From positions 1-56,809 of the forward strand of contig JAOABV010000007.1 in assembly GCA_026418155.1 (NCBI GenBank): a stretch of DNA of 56,809 bases, given 5' to 3'. The notes below the pieces were generated by a model. The model did no database searches. It saw nothing but the letters and a program-made list of their open reading frames with translations, and was not told the DNA's origin. This document shows, piece after piece, positions 1 through 8,576 of this stretch. Made by a program: the position numbers and the translations under genes. The DNA comes from a candidate division WOR-3 bacterium. Lineage in GTDB: Bacteria > Hydrothermota > Tepidihabitantia > Tepidihabitantales > CAIPLT01. The number at the start of each line of letters is the position of its first letter. Position 1 is the stretch's first letter.

Positions 1-100
1 CAACATCAATTAGTGACAATATTTCCCAATCAGGATTGCCGATAATTGATTTGATTTCTCTTATTTTATCGCGATTTTTTGAGGCGATGATTAATTTCAC
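1..100 (-). CDS. rdgB: RdgB/HAM1-like XTP/dITP diphosphatase, N-terminal fragment
   Basis: The strand complementary to the first 100 bases stays open from a GTG at 98-100 to the window edge and encodes about 33 residues beginning VKLIIASKNRDKIREI. That is the N-terminal pattern of the HAM1/RdgB house-cleaning NTP pyrophosphatases (hydrophobic strand, then (S/T)xNxxKxxEI), which remove dITP and XTP from the nucleotide pool. The GTG overlaps the TGA stop of the upstream guanylyltransferase gene as GTGA, so translation is probably coupled. Only the N-terminus is visible, so the family call rests on this motif and the catalytic residues cannot be checked. Confidence 0.6.
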   Translation of the reverse strand, partial: MKLIIASKNRDKIREIKSIIGNPDWEILSLIDV

Positions 101-1170
101 AGATATTTAATTCCATTTTTTTCTTGGCTGATTATTTTTATCAGTTCTTTTAAGGCCGATGCTTTTTCTTTGGAAATAACTAAAAGGGCATCGTTCGTTT
201 GAACGATAATTAGGTTTTTAATTCCCATAGTAGCAACTAAGTTTTTATCGCTTACGATAATTGAGTTTTCGGTATCTTTATAATAAACTTTTCCTAAGAT
301 AACATTATTCGCATTATCTTTTACAAAATGCCTTTCTAATGCCAACCAACTACCAACATCATCCCAAACAAAGTTTGCTTTAACGACAATAATATTATCC
401 GATTTTTCTAAGACTGCGTAGTCAATCGAAGTAGCCGGTGCATTTTGGTATAATTTCTTAAGGACCTTCCATTCTTGCGCGGTTCCAATATATTTCTGAA
501 AGCGAATTAAGTCATCATAAAATTCGGGTAGATATTCTTTTATACCATTAAGAATAGCGGAAATTCGCCAAACGAACATTCCGCTATTCCAAAGATAGGT
601 TTTTGCTTGCAGGTATTTTTTCGCCAACGCCAAATCAGGTTTTTCCACAAACTTTAAACCGATATAACTAATTTGTCCATTTTGCCTTCTAAATTCATCT
701 CCAATATGAATATAACCATAACCAGTTTCCGGGGATGTCGCCGGAATACCAAAAGTCACAAGATAGTCCTGTTGTGCGATTTCATAAGCAAATTTGACAT
801 CTTGATAAAAACTTTGTTCGTCCTTAATTAAATGGTCTGAAGGCAAAACAATCATTGTTCCCTCAGGGTCGATCTTATCTAAATAGATTGCGGCTAAGGC
901 AATGGCTGGTGCAGTGTTTTTGCCAATAGGTTCATAGATGATATTTTGTTTGGGAATCGTTATCTGTTTTGCTAATATTTTCGCTAGTTCTTGAGAAATC
1001 ACAAAGAATTGATTTTTAGTGGGAATAATTTTCTTTATTCGTTTATGAGTCTTTTGGATTAATGAATCCTTGCCGAAAAGAGCAATAAATTGCTTGGGAA
1101 AATTACTTCGGCTTTTGGGCCAGAAACGTTCGCCTTTACCACCGGCAAGTATTACGGCATATAGTTTCAT
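97..1170 (-). CDS. manC: Mannose-1-phosphate guanylyltransferase (GDP-mannose pyrophosphorylase)
   Basis: Makes GDP-mannose from mannose-1-phosphate and GTP, the entry point to mannose, fucose and rhamnose-type surface glycans. The 357-aa protein starts with the nucleotidyltransferase signature GGKGERFWPKSR (residues 10-21). It keeps LPSDH (109-113, metal/phosphate binding), the GIPATSPETGYGYI loop (141-154), FVEKP (174-178) and WNSGMFVW (194-201). It is the short form: the C-terminal phosphomannose isomerase cupin of bifunctional ManC/AlgA proteins is absent. AAGGAG lies 10 nt before the ATG, inside the end of the upstream DUF3108 gene, so the two are probably one transcript, and its stop overlaps the start of the RdgB-like gene. 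Family assignment is firm; GDP-mannose specificity is inferred from the motif set. Confidence 0.93.
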   Translation of the reverse strand: MKLYAVILAGGKGERFWPKSRSNFPKQFIALFGKDSLIQKTHKRIKKIIPTKNQFFVISQELAKILAKQITIPKQNIIYEPIGKNTAPAIALAAIYLDKIDPEGTMIVLPSDHLIKDEQSFYQDVKFAYEIAQQDYLVTFGIPATSPETGYGYIHIGDEFRRQNGQISYIGLKFVEKPDLALAKKYLQAKTYLWNSGMFVWRISAILNGIKEYLPEFYDDLIRFQKYIGTAQEWKVLKKLYQNAPATSIDYAVLEKSDNIIVVKANFVWDDVGSWLALERHFVKDNANNVILGKVYYKDTENSIIVSDKNLVATMGIKNLIIVQTNDALLVISKEKASALKELIKIISQEKNGIKYL

Positions 1171-1177
1171 AATAGTG

Positions 1178-1912
1178 TTACTCCTTGTCGCAGGTCTTTG
1201 ACCGACCTTCGTTATTAGATTTGCTTTTTACTTCTAAAGCCTGACCCGATGTTACCCTTTTTAATGTTGCGATTAGTTCACCCAAAAATAATTTGTTTTT
1301 AATTATTACCGGATATCGGCTTTTATCTAAAGAAAGATAAATGCTACCAAGATTAGATTTGGGGATGGTTTGTGGCTCAATTATTGCACAATGATATTTT
1401 TTATTACTGAGATTTATGGTCTTAACTTCAACTACCGGTAACTTCAATTGATAATTCTTTTTATCAATATGAACCGGAATTGAAAAATCATTACCGAACT
1501 TCAAATCGATGGTTCGACAATAATACCAGGTCGTAAGTAAATCTCTTGCATGGGGTTGTAAGACAAAAGTACTACTATCTGAATAAATAATTTTTTGTTG
1601 CCGGTAATCAAAGATTGCCCATAAAGTTGCTTGATAATTCTTTTCTCTAATAAATTTTTCTGATTTTAGGGTTGCAAAATCGGAAATTCGCACATAAGAA
1701 TTAAGTTCGTCATCAATTGAAAATATCTTATTCAATTTGGGATTAGATTTAAGTTTGGCTTGAAAATGATAGCAACTTTCACCATTCCAAAATATATTCG
1801 GTTGAACTTGTAGTTCTAATGAACCGACTAAAATCGGACCATAACGAATATCATAGAAAAGTCTTTCTCCAGGACTAAAGGCTGTCACTAATATTAAAAG
1901 CGAAAAAAACAT
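1178..1912 (-). CDS. DUF3108-family exported protein
   Basis: A 244-aa protein with a short hydrophobic N-terminus (residues 1-13) that should act as a signal peptide. The following FSPGERLFYDIRYGPILVGSL segment is typical of the DUF3108 fold: a conserved phrase 'GE.L.Y.I.yg.i.vG', then antiparallel beta strands, ending in a segment about the ligand-facing sheet (LGSIYLSLDKSRYPVIIK). Function is unknown; relatives are periplasmic beta-rich proteins. It is first in a probable operon with manC and the RdgB-like gene. A TTGACA-N16-TACAAT promoter ends 6 nt before its ATG and there is no Shine-Dalgarno sequence, so it is probably translated from a leaderless mRNA. The last ~20 residues are charged and look disordered. 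Confidence 0.75.
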   Translation of the reverse strand: MFFSLLILVTAFSPGERLFYDIRYGPILVGSLELQVQPNIFWNGESCYHFQAKLKSNPKLNKIFSIDDELNSYVRISDFATLKSEKFIREKNYQATLWAIFDYRQQKIIYSDSSTFVLQPHARDLLTTWYYCRTIDLKFGNDFSIPVHIDKKNYQLKLPVVEVKTINLSNKKYHCAIIEPQTIPKSNLGSIYLSLDKSRYPVIIKNKLFLGELIATLKRVTSGQALEVKSKSNNEGRSKTCDKE

Positions 1913-1918
1913 ATCTTA

Positions 1919-1946
1919 ATTGTATGCATTATAAATTTATTGTCAA
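1919..1946 (-). promoter_or_regulatory. Leaderless promoter of the DUF3108-manC operon
   Basis: On the minus strand TTGACA (1941-1946) and TACAAT (1919-1924) are separated by 16 nt. The ATG follows after 6 nt (TAAGAT), so a start point 7 nt downstream of the -10 box falls on the A of the ATG. No Shine-Dalgarno sequence fits. Confidence 0.65.
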
Positions 1947-2087
1947 TGAACACTTATCAAATCTTCTGAGAGTATCTCACAAAGACACCTAACTCGCAAA
2001 GACAAACTAAAAATTCTCTATATCTTTATAGGTCGGAAAATTTTTTATAGACTGAACTATAGAAACAAACCAGATAATCTTGTCTAA

Positions 2088-2500
2088 CACTTCTTTTTCA
2101 TATAGGTTTATGAGTCAGTAAATTTTTAATACGTTTAAGGCATCTCTTTTCTGATATAAGTTTATACGTCAATAAATATTTAATCGCTTAAGACAATTCA
2201 TAGTTTAGTTTTATAAGTCAATAAATTTTTAATCGTTTAAAACACTTCCTTTCTGGCATAGGTTTAGTTTATAAGCCAGTAAATTTTTAACTGCTAAGAA
2301 ACTTCTTTTTCTGATGTAGGTTTAGGTTTACAAGTCAGTAAATTTTTTAATCGTTTAAGACACTTCTTTCCTAACATAGGTTTAGTTTTATAAGTCAGTA
2401 AATTTTTAAATGTTAAGAGACTTCTTTTCTGATATAGATTTAGGTTTACAAGTCAGTAAATTTTTTAATCGTTTAAGACACTTCTTTCATGATATTATAA
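2088..2500. repeat. Degenerate tandem satellite, about 7.4 units of 49-61 bp
   Basis: Units begin near 2088, 2141, 2194, 2243, 2300, 2361, 2419 and 2479 (the last partial). Each follows the plan cacttctttt-ctgatatagg-ttta(g/a)-aagtcagtaa-atttttaatc-gtttaaga. Units at 2300 and 2419 share 'ggtttaggtttacaag', while those at 2243 and 2361 share 'ggtttagtttataag', so the youngest part looks like a ~119-bp dimer that duplicated. A ninth weak copy lies near 2565-2625. No frame stays open through it. The whole unit is conserved rather than alternating repeat and unique spacer, so it is not a CRISPR array. Confidence 0.85.
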
Positions 2501-3162
2501 ATTCAGGAGATTTTAAATAAATTGCGCTACAAAAAAAGATAGAATGATTGTATAAAACTATACTTTTCCAATGTAGGCTCATAGACCAGTAAATTTTTAA
2601 TAGATTGCACTACAGTAATAAACAGGACACTTGTAAAACAACCATCCTCCTTTTCCAAAAACGCAAAAAAACTAATATATATAAACAAATTTTGGAGAAA
2701 ATTTTAATTTATTATTTTTAAAGATTAGCAACAATTCTAATTATCAAGAAACAACCCCAAAAAGCAAAAATTCGATTTTTCTTAAACTTTTACCCATTAA
2801 GTTCACACTTCTCTGTTAATCCAAAATTTATACATATAGTATACAAAAAAATTAACCGAGATTTTCATCTAACGCATTGTAATCCAAGCAATAAAAGAAA
2901 ATACGCCGAAATTGATGGTATGACTCCCTCCACGGAGTAGGAAGATAAGAAAGTTGTGGTTATCTTTGTCAGGAAATCGGGTTTTTGGGGTGTTAAGAAC
3001 TTCGCCGATTAGCGCACACAAGAAAATATCAGTTAAAGCGTCTTGTAGTAAATTTAATAATTATACTCCCTGAAGACATTTCGGTTTACTGCACAGGACA
3101 TTTCTTAGGAAGTATAAGCGGTTGTTATTTATGATTTCAGGCTCTCCATTTGAAAGGTTTTT
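2501..3162. other. Intergenic DNA without a recognisable gene
   Basis: This is the rest of the 1.24-kb gap between the DUF3108 gene and hslV. The first half is AT-rich with homopolymer runs. From about 2880 to 3160 composition is more balanced, with a small hairpin ACTCC-CTCCAC-GGAGT at 2923-2938. I found no open frame, tRNA, tmRNA, SRP or RNase P signature in it. hslU, the usual partner downstream of hslV, is not here. Confidence 0.5.
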
Positions 3163-3699
3163 TTATTCGATCGTTTCAATGGTTATTTCTTGATTAGTAT
3201 GAATGTTAATTGAGCCTGCAATTCTTATGGCTTCTTGAACGATTATTTTGGGCTCAAGATTGGTATGTTTAGTTAACGCTCTTGCTACTGCTAAGGCAAT
3301 TGGTCCGCCTGAACCGATTGCGACAATTCCATCGTCGGGTTCAATAACATCGCCTGACCCAGAAACAATATAACTATTCTGGGGGCTCAAAATTGCCAAT
3401 AAGGCTTCGAGTCGTCGCAGCACTTTATCTTGTCGCCAGTCTTTAGCTAATTCTACTACTGCACGCGGAAGGTTACCGTGATATTCCTCAAGTTTATTTT
3501 CAAACCGTTCAAACAAGGTAAATGCATCAGCAGCTGAACCAGCAAATCCGACCAAAATTTTATTATTATAAACCTTTCGTATCTTCTTGGCAGTTTCCTT
3601 GACAATGGTATCACCAAAAGTGACCTGACCATCGCTTGCCATCGCACATTTGCCATCTTTTTTAAGTCCGATGATAGTAGTTGAGATAAATTTAGCCAT
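3163..3699 (-). CDS. hslV: ATP-dependent protease peptidase subunit HslV (ClpQ)
   Basis: The threonine peptidase core of the HslUV (ClpQY) complex, cytoplasmic, degrading proteins unfolded by HslU. From the chosen start (MAKFISTTII) the protein is 178 aa. The TT pair at residues 7-8 marks the mature N-terminus, Thr7 being the nucleophile once the six-residue propeptide is cleaved. The family phrases DGQVTFGDTIVK, GFAGSAADAFTLFERFE, LAKDWR and AIGSGGP are all present. GGAGG sits 5 nt before the ATG at 3697-3699; the GTG two codons upstream overlaps that Shine-Dalgarno, so ATG is preferred. hslU does not follow it: the next 1.2 kb downstream is non-coding. Two palindromes lie just upstream (3720-3756). 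Confidence 0.96.
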   Translation of the reverse strand: MAKFISTTIIGLKKDGKCAMASDGQVTFGDTIVKETAKKIRKVYNNKILVGFAGSAADAFTLFERFENKLEEYHGNLPRAVVELAKDWRQDKVLRRLEALLAILSPQNSYIVSGSGDVIEPDDGIVAIGSGGPIALAVARALTKHTNLEPKIIVQEAIRIAGSINIHTNQEITIETIE

Positions 3700-3719
3700 A
3701 TACACCTCCGGGGATAGGA

Positions 3720-3756
3720 TTTAAGATACCAAAATTGAAATCTTAAACCGTTTAAG
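3720..3756. promoter_or_regulatory. Overlapping inverted repeats upstream of hslV (candidate operator)
   Basis: TTTAAGAT (3720-3727) and ATCTTAAA (3740-3747) form an inverted repeat with a 12-nt loop. The second arm is also half of a perfect palindrome CTTAAAC-C-GTTTAAG (3742-3756). Three half-sites of one motif within 37 bp, about 20-60 bp before the hslV start, are compatible with a repressor or stress-regulator site. It is not the CIRCE/HrcA sequence. AT richness makes chance palindromes possible. Confidence 0.35.
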
Positions 3757-3834
3757 TGTAATCGGTGATTTCTCCAAGGTTCGGTTATGTAAATTATATT
3801 GGAAAAATATTTTGAATTTATCTTTTATTAACAT

Positions 3835-4197
3835 TTATACTCCTGCTTGTCTAAGTTCTTCATCTGACAGGCCATAATAATGACCGATTTCGTGCATTAC
3901 AACTTTTCGCACTAATTCTTTAATCTCTTCTTCAGTTTTGGCAATATTTTCAATCGGCTTTTGATAAATTATTATTCTATCAGGTAAAGTATTACCATAC
4001 CAGAAACCCCGTTTCCGATAGGGGACGCCATGATATAGACCTAAAATGTCCAATTTTCCTTTTTTCATCTTATTTTGAACCTCTAAAGACGGAACATCTT
4101 CAATAATAATGCTAACATTTTCTAATTTCTTTTTGAAAAATTCGGGCAACTCATGTAAGGCTTGAATAACAAACTCTTCAAACTGTTCTCTTTGCAT
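3835..4197 (-). CDS. Zincin-like metallopeptidase (PF06262 type)
   Basis: A 120-aa soluble protein ending in the zinc-binding signature HEIGHYYGLSDEEL (HExxHxxGxxD-E), preceded by VRKVVMHEIGH. The N-terminal half contains 'FEEFVIQALHELPEFFKKKLENVSIIIEDVPS', typical of the small minigluzincin-like 'metallopeptidase family protein' group. Its length matches that family (about 110-140 aa). Its substrate is unknown; some relatives are thought to be cytoplasmic and possibly part of stress or toxin-antitoxin-like contexts, but nothing here shows that. It lies 135 nt upstream of hslV on the same strand, so two proteolysis genes are adjacent. No clear Shine-Dalgarno is visible before the ATG. Confidence 0.85.
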   Translation of the reverse strand: MQREQFEEFVIQALHELPEFFKKKLENVSIIIEDVPSLEVQNKMKKGKLDILGLYHGVPYRKRGFWYGNTLPDRIIIYQKPIENIAKTEEEIKELVRKVVMHEIGHYYGLSDEELRQAGV

Positions 4198-4386
4198 ATT
4201 AGTAATAATCTACTTAAAAATCATTGAGTAATATTTTATTCTGGCCTAACAAATTAATTAAATAATTTCCCCTTCATTTTTTAAATAATTATGATGTTTT
4301 TTCTCAACTGGGCACTGGAGTCAATTAATATCTCGCTAATTTTTCTGTGTATTTAGTAGTATTATTTTCAAAGTTCTTTATTAATT

Positions 4387-7300
4387 TTATTGTGAAATCA
4401 CTAAAAAGTAAATACCTTTTGGTAAATTATCTAAAGATATTTCCGAGTCCAAACCACTATTAGAAATTTGTCGTATTATTGACTTCAGTAATCTACCTTG
4501 AATATCATACAATCTAATAACTGTTGATTCTGAAATCGCATTATCCGCCCTAATTTTCATTTTTCTATTTGAGAAATAGATGACTTTACTAACAATCTGT
4601 TTTTTGTGTCTGACATTTTGTTTTATACTTTGTTTTATATTTTGTTCTATCTGCTGATTTTCATTTCCAATTATCAAATTTTGTCTTTTGCCTATATTCT
4701 GAGGAATGTATGCCCAGAATTCCCGTGTTCGATTACCTTTCAGTATAAATAACCGATTATTAGCAAAAATAAGACTCGCGCCATTTTTCGGAAAACTTCT
4801 TTTATTTAATTTGGGTATTGTATCTTGAAACTGCCAATGCCCGGAAAGTGTATTGTAAGCCCAAACTTCTTGGCATTTATTGCCTTTTATCGCATAAAGC
4901 ATATTTTGACCATCATAAGTTATTGCCCCGCCGGCTCTGACTTTATATCTTTTACCATAAGGTAAGTATGGTAAACTTTCTTTTTCAGTCCAACTGTTTT
5001 CATTAATATCATAACAGTAAAACTCATTATATTTTGCCCCACCTTTAAGAGCATAGATTTTATTATTTCCACCATAAACAATACAACTGCCAGATTTAAA
5101 AATTCGGTTGTGAATTCCTTTTGGTGGTGAATCAAGTTGTTCCCAACTGTTTTGAGAAATGTCATATTTAAGAAACTCGCAGTCACGACTACTGCCAACT
5201 AAACAATAGATATTTCCATTATAATAGGTCAAACTTGAGCCATCCTTGAAAGGTTTTATTGAAGGTGCTAATTGACAAAAAGACCAAGTATCGTTTCCGG
5301 GTTCGTATTTCCAAAATTCTTTGGTATTATTTCCTTTTATAGCAAAAATAATCCCATCAGCATAGACCAGTGATGCTCCAGCTTTTACTTTGCGTTTTAT
5401 TACAATTGAATCTCTAATAAAAAATGGAACGGGTGATTTAATCTGCCATTTGTTAGTGGTAATATCATAAGCATAAAAATCTTGAGTGTTGTTTCCTTTC
5501 AGCGCATAAATTTTGTTTCCGTCGCTTGTAAGACAACCACCGTCTTTTACTGGTTTAAGACTATTACTATCAGGAATATCGCTTTTTCTTTGCCAGATCG
5601 GATAATTAACATAAAAGCGCCAGAACATCGCATAATCCGACCAATTATTTGCTCGGTCTCGACATCTGACTGACCAAAGATATTCACCAATTGGTAAAGG
5701 ACGACTGGGTGAATAAATAGAATCTGAAGTTAGTATATTTAGCAAGGTATCTTCTGCCTTAATAACTAAAAGATTATACTCCGATGCGGTTAAACTTGTT
5801 CGCCAGACAAAATTCGGACATTCAAGAGAGAGTGTGCAATTGGGAGATGGATTTAATAATATTGGAATTGGCGGCGGTGTGGTATCAATTGTAAACTTAA
5901 AAGTATCACTCCAATTACTCCAATAATTTTCCGTTCCAGCCCGGACCCGCCAAAAATATGTTCCTTCTGAAAAACTAATCGGACCACATTCAGAAACAGA
6001 TATGATTGTATCAAATATATGTTTACTTTTGGCAAGATCGCTTATATTCCATATTATAGTTCCGTTTTCTGCATATTGCTTTTCGTTTTTCGCCTCATAC
6101 ACTTTCAAATTGTATTGAGTGGCATTATTAACATCAGTCCAATCGAATGTTAAATTTGTATTATTAGTAGATAGATTATTAGATGGAAACAATAAAGTAG
6201 GAGATGGAAGTATCACTTCAATATTTTTACGACAAGAATCGTTGCTTCTAATATAGTCAGAATCTAATTTAGCCCAGGCAGTAGCAGTAAATAGACCAAA
6301 CTGATTACCAATCCAACTCTGAAAATTTACTGTGCAGGCAGTTGCCGGCAACATATTAGTAATTTCAACAGAATCCAAATAAACTAAATCTTTATTATCC
6401 TCAATTTTTAGGTATGTACAAAAAGTCTCAGTGTTTGTACCTAAGTTTTTAATAAGAACTCCGGGTAAAATAGTGTCACCATAACCAATCCGAGTCGGAA
6501 TAAGTACCGAATCTGCTGAAACATCATGACTATACCGAGAAAAACGAATTGCCCTGCCGGCACTTAATAAATTTCCTTCTGGCGCACCATTATAAAGATA
6601 TTGCAAGCCAATTAAACCAGTGTTATTTTCAATACCAATTGTTGCTGATTGACCAAGTCCTAATTTGTAGAGATTTTCACAACGCTTATATTGAAAAATA
6701 ATCTCGCCATTTTCATATAGAATTATTTGGAATTCGACTGTATCGCGATTAACTCCGCTACTCATCACCAATCCTCTCCATTGGATTATTTTGTAACGGA
6801 CCGGCGGTAAATCAAATGTTTTGTGCCGAGCATTTAAGATATTCAAATCATCCCAAAAAGGTGCGATAATATTATTAGGCGCATCAGAAAACGGAATTGG
6901 CGAATTCGTATTGTATGAAAGAGAAAGTTCATTAAAACTTATAAAACCATTGGTCGAATAATAGAAGTAGGTCATTGGTTCACCGTAGAAATTAAAAGTA
7001 AAGCCGATAGGAATTGGACCGCTGACATTAACATCACCTGTTGGTAATGGTGAACCAGTTGTTGAAATATCTATCCAATTATAAATTGGACCGCCGGTCG
7101 TATCAGAATCAATCCAATATGCATAGCCCGCATCAGGACCACCAGTATAATTAGGCTTAATTATTTGAGTCTGCCGTATCTTTTGATTATTCAATGAGTT
7201 CGTATCATCAGTTAAGAAAGTTCTAATTTTAATCGTGCATAATTCAGCAATTATCGGCACAAATGTATCAAAGGTAATTGTCTTTGAACTATCAATTAAT

Positions 7301-8031
7301 AAACTATCAAGATATTTTATATTTTCATAGCGTAAAACCGAATTCTGTCCAAGAATTGAGCAAATAACAGGAATATTTCTTTGAATTGCATTACTATAAT
7401 TCTTTATTCGTGCCTTTGGTTGAAAACCACGGCCCAAAGGTCTCATCACAAAGGAACTGCTGGGATATATAATAGAATCAACAGCAACATCCCTAATCTC
7501 TTTAATCTCAGGTCCAGTAATGTCATCAAGATTAATCCGACTTCCATATAGACCTTTATTCACAAAGGCAATATACATTTCTTGGCCATCAAAAGTATCA
7601 AGCGCAATAGTTTTTAAGATATAATTAGTATTTGTGAATTTTTTTGCCCAGAGTAAAATTGTAAAGTCATTAATATTACTACCTGTAGTCGACAGTCTAA
7701 TTTCAAGACTTTCTGGATTTCCGCCACCTGATTTGCGATACCAAAACTTAAGCGTATCAAAAGTCACCTCACTACATTTTAACCTTGGTGTTATCAGCCA
7801 ATCATCATTGCGTAGGCTGATACCTTCATATCTTGAAGAAACACACGCCGGTGAAGTATAAAAATTAGTCGTATATCTCTCCCAGGTTTGTGTACCGCCA
7901 TCATTATTTATCACTCTCCAGCCTAAAGGAGGAAAAATTGTGCCCGTAAAACTTTCATTTAGCGGAACTGAAATTAAGATTATTGGCAACAATAAAAAAA
8001 ATAATATTTGAGTTATTTTAAATTTTTGCAT
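4387..8031 (-). CDS. Large secreted kelch-repeat protein with cleaved-adhesin-like N-terminus and T9SS sorting domain
   Basis: A 1214-aa exported protein. Residues 1-22 are a signal peptide. Residues ~25-175 resemble the cleaved-adhesin/MAM-like beta sandwich (SFTGTIFPPLGWRVIN, WLITPRL). A CARDB-like segment follows, then a module starting GGPDAGYAYWIDSD (near 295) that is shared with the 608-aa protein at 52389-54215. Next come further Ig-like CARDB and fibronectin-like segments with WSDTFKF-type strands, then about six kelch-like blades (roughly 830-1120) built on 'YALKGN.T.EFW.Y'. The C-terminal ~75 residues (VIRLYDIQGRLL...LPKGIYFLVI) match the type A sorting domain recognised by T9SS. 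It is probably a cell-surface binding protein; its ligand is unknown. TTGACA-N16-TAAAGT ends 6 nt before the ATG, with no Shine-Dalgarno. Confidence 0.85.
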   Translation of the reverse strand: MQKFKITQILFFLLLPIILISVPLNESFTGTIFPPLGWRVINNDGGTQTWERYTTNFYTSPACVSSRYEGISLRNDDWLITPRLKCSEVTFDTLKFWYRKSGGGNPESLEIRLSTTGSNINDFTILLWAKKFTNTNYILKTIALDTFDGQEMYIAFVNKGLYGSRINLDDITGPEIKEIRDVAVDSIIYPSSSFVMRPLGRGFQPKARIKNYSNAIQRNIPVICSILGQNSVLRYENIKYLDSLLIDSSKTITFDTFVPIIAELCTIKIRTFLTDDTNSLNNQKIRQTQIIKPNYTGGPDAGYAYWIDSDTTGGPIYNWIDISTTGSPLPTGDVNVSGPIPIGFTFNFYGEPMTYFYYSTNGFISFNELSLSYNTNSPIPFSDAPNNIIAPFWDDLNILNARHKTFDLPPVRYKIIQWRGLVMSSGVNRDTVEFQIILYENGEIIFQYKRCENLYKLGLGQSATIGIENNTGLIGLQYLYNGAPEGNLLSAGRAIRFSRYSHDVSADSVLIPTRIGYGDTILPGVLIKNLGTNTETFCTYLKIEDNKDLVYLDSVEITNMLPATACTVNFQSWIGNQFGLFTATAWAKLDSDYIRSNDSCRKNIEVILPSPTLLFPSNNLSTNNTNLTFDWTDVNNATQYNLKVYEAKNEKQYAENGTIIWNISDLAKSKHIFDTIISVSECGPISFSEGTYFWRVRAGTENYWSNWSDTFKFTIDTTPPPIPILLNPSPNCTLSLECPNFVWRTSLTASEYNLLVIKAEDTLLNILTSDSIYSPSRPLPIGEYLWSVRCRDRANNWSDYAMFWRFYVNYPIWQRKSDIPDSNSLKPVKDGGCLTSDGNKIYALKGNNTQDFYAYDITTNKWQIKSPVPFFIRDSIVIKRKVKAGASLVYADGIIFAIKGNNTKEFWKYEPGNDTWSFCQLAPSIKPFKDGSSLTYYNGNIYCLVGSSRDCEFLKYDISQNSWEQLDSPPKGIHNRIFKSGSCIVYGGNNKIYALKGGAKYNEFYCYDINENSWTEKESLPYLPYGKRYKVRAGGAITYDGQNMLYAIKGNKCQEVWAYNTLSGHWQFQDTIPKLNKRSFPKNGASLIFANNRLFILKGNRTREFWAYIPQNIGKRQNLIIGNENQQIEQNIKQSIKQNVRHKKQIVSKVIYFSNRKMKIRADNAISESTVIRLYDIQGRLLKSIIRQISNSGLDSEISLDNLPKGIYFLVISQ

Positions 8032-8037
8032 AAATCT

Positions 8038-8065
8038 ACTTTAGTGCCTTTTAATGATTTGTCAA
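8038..8065 (-). promoter_or_regulatory. Leaderless promoter of the 1214-aa kelch/T9SS gene
   Basis: Minus-strand TTGACA (8060-8065), 16-nt spacer, TAAAGT (8038-8043), then 6 nt to the ATG at 8029-8031. The predicted start point coincides with the start codon. Confidence 0.65.
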
Positions 8066-8576
8066 GAATAAAGATTTTTGAGATATGAAAAATCACGAAA
8101 AAATGCGAAAGTCACGAAAATTTGTATTAAAAACGAAACAGGAAGAAACAGTTTGAGTTTATTTTGTGTTATTCGTTGTTAAAATATAAATGACTTTTGC
8201 AAGACACTCTATCTAAGAGTTCTAAAAAAGTCTCATTTTGTCAACTAAACTTGATTCAAGGTCTCACAATGTATGATTTTATCCGATGTTGAAACAAGTT
8301 TTGCTGTCGCCGCACTTTGCATAACAGCATGACATTATGTGATTTTGTAAACTTTTTTAGCGTTCGCCAATCTTTACTCTTGACAACTCTTATCTCGGTA
8401 TTATTATAGATTGGTGATTAACCTTATTATTAATCGATTGAAAAAAACATTAAACGGGGATTTTTATTGGAAAAATTCATATTTGATTATTAGTGGAATA
8501 TTGCTCAGTTTATCTTTGGTCTTGTTCCCAAGATTACCAAATAAAATTTTCTATTAATGTATTTTATGGAGGCGCT
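8066..8576. other. Intergenic region between divergent genes, with the dnaN leader
   Basis: Contains a phased GAAA motif (GAAA starting near 8087, 8097, 8107 and 8116, roughly one per helical turn), AT-rich unique DNA and the dnaN promoter (8380-8407). An in-frame upstream extension of dnaN exists to 8493 but begins without a ribosome binding site. I looked for DnaA boxes (TTATCCACA and one-mismatch forms) because dnaN often sits near oriC, and saw none. Confidence 0.45.
8380..8407 (+). promoter_or_regulatory. Promoter of dnaN
   Basis: TTGACA (8380-8385), 16-nt spacer, TATTAT (8402-8407). It would give a leader of about 160 nt ending in the strong GGAGG site in front of the ATG at 8577. Confidence 0.5.

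Noticed and set aside
2088-2500. Possible CRISPR array
   Set aside because: The entire ~57-bp unit is conserved between copies; there are no unique spacers and no cas genes in the window.
2880-3160. Possible structured RNA (6S, SRP, tmRNA or RNase P)
   Set aside because: More balanced composition drew attention, but none of the signature sequences or a long closing stem could be found.
8066-8576. oriC next to dnaN
   Set aside because: No DnaA boxes or dnaA gene; only a dnaN promoter and phased GAAA motifs were found.
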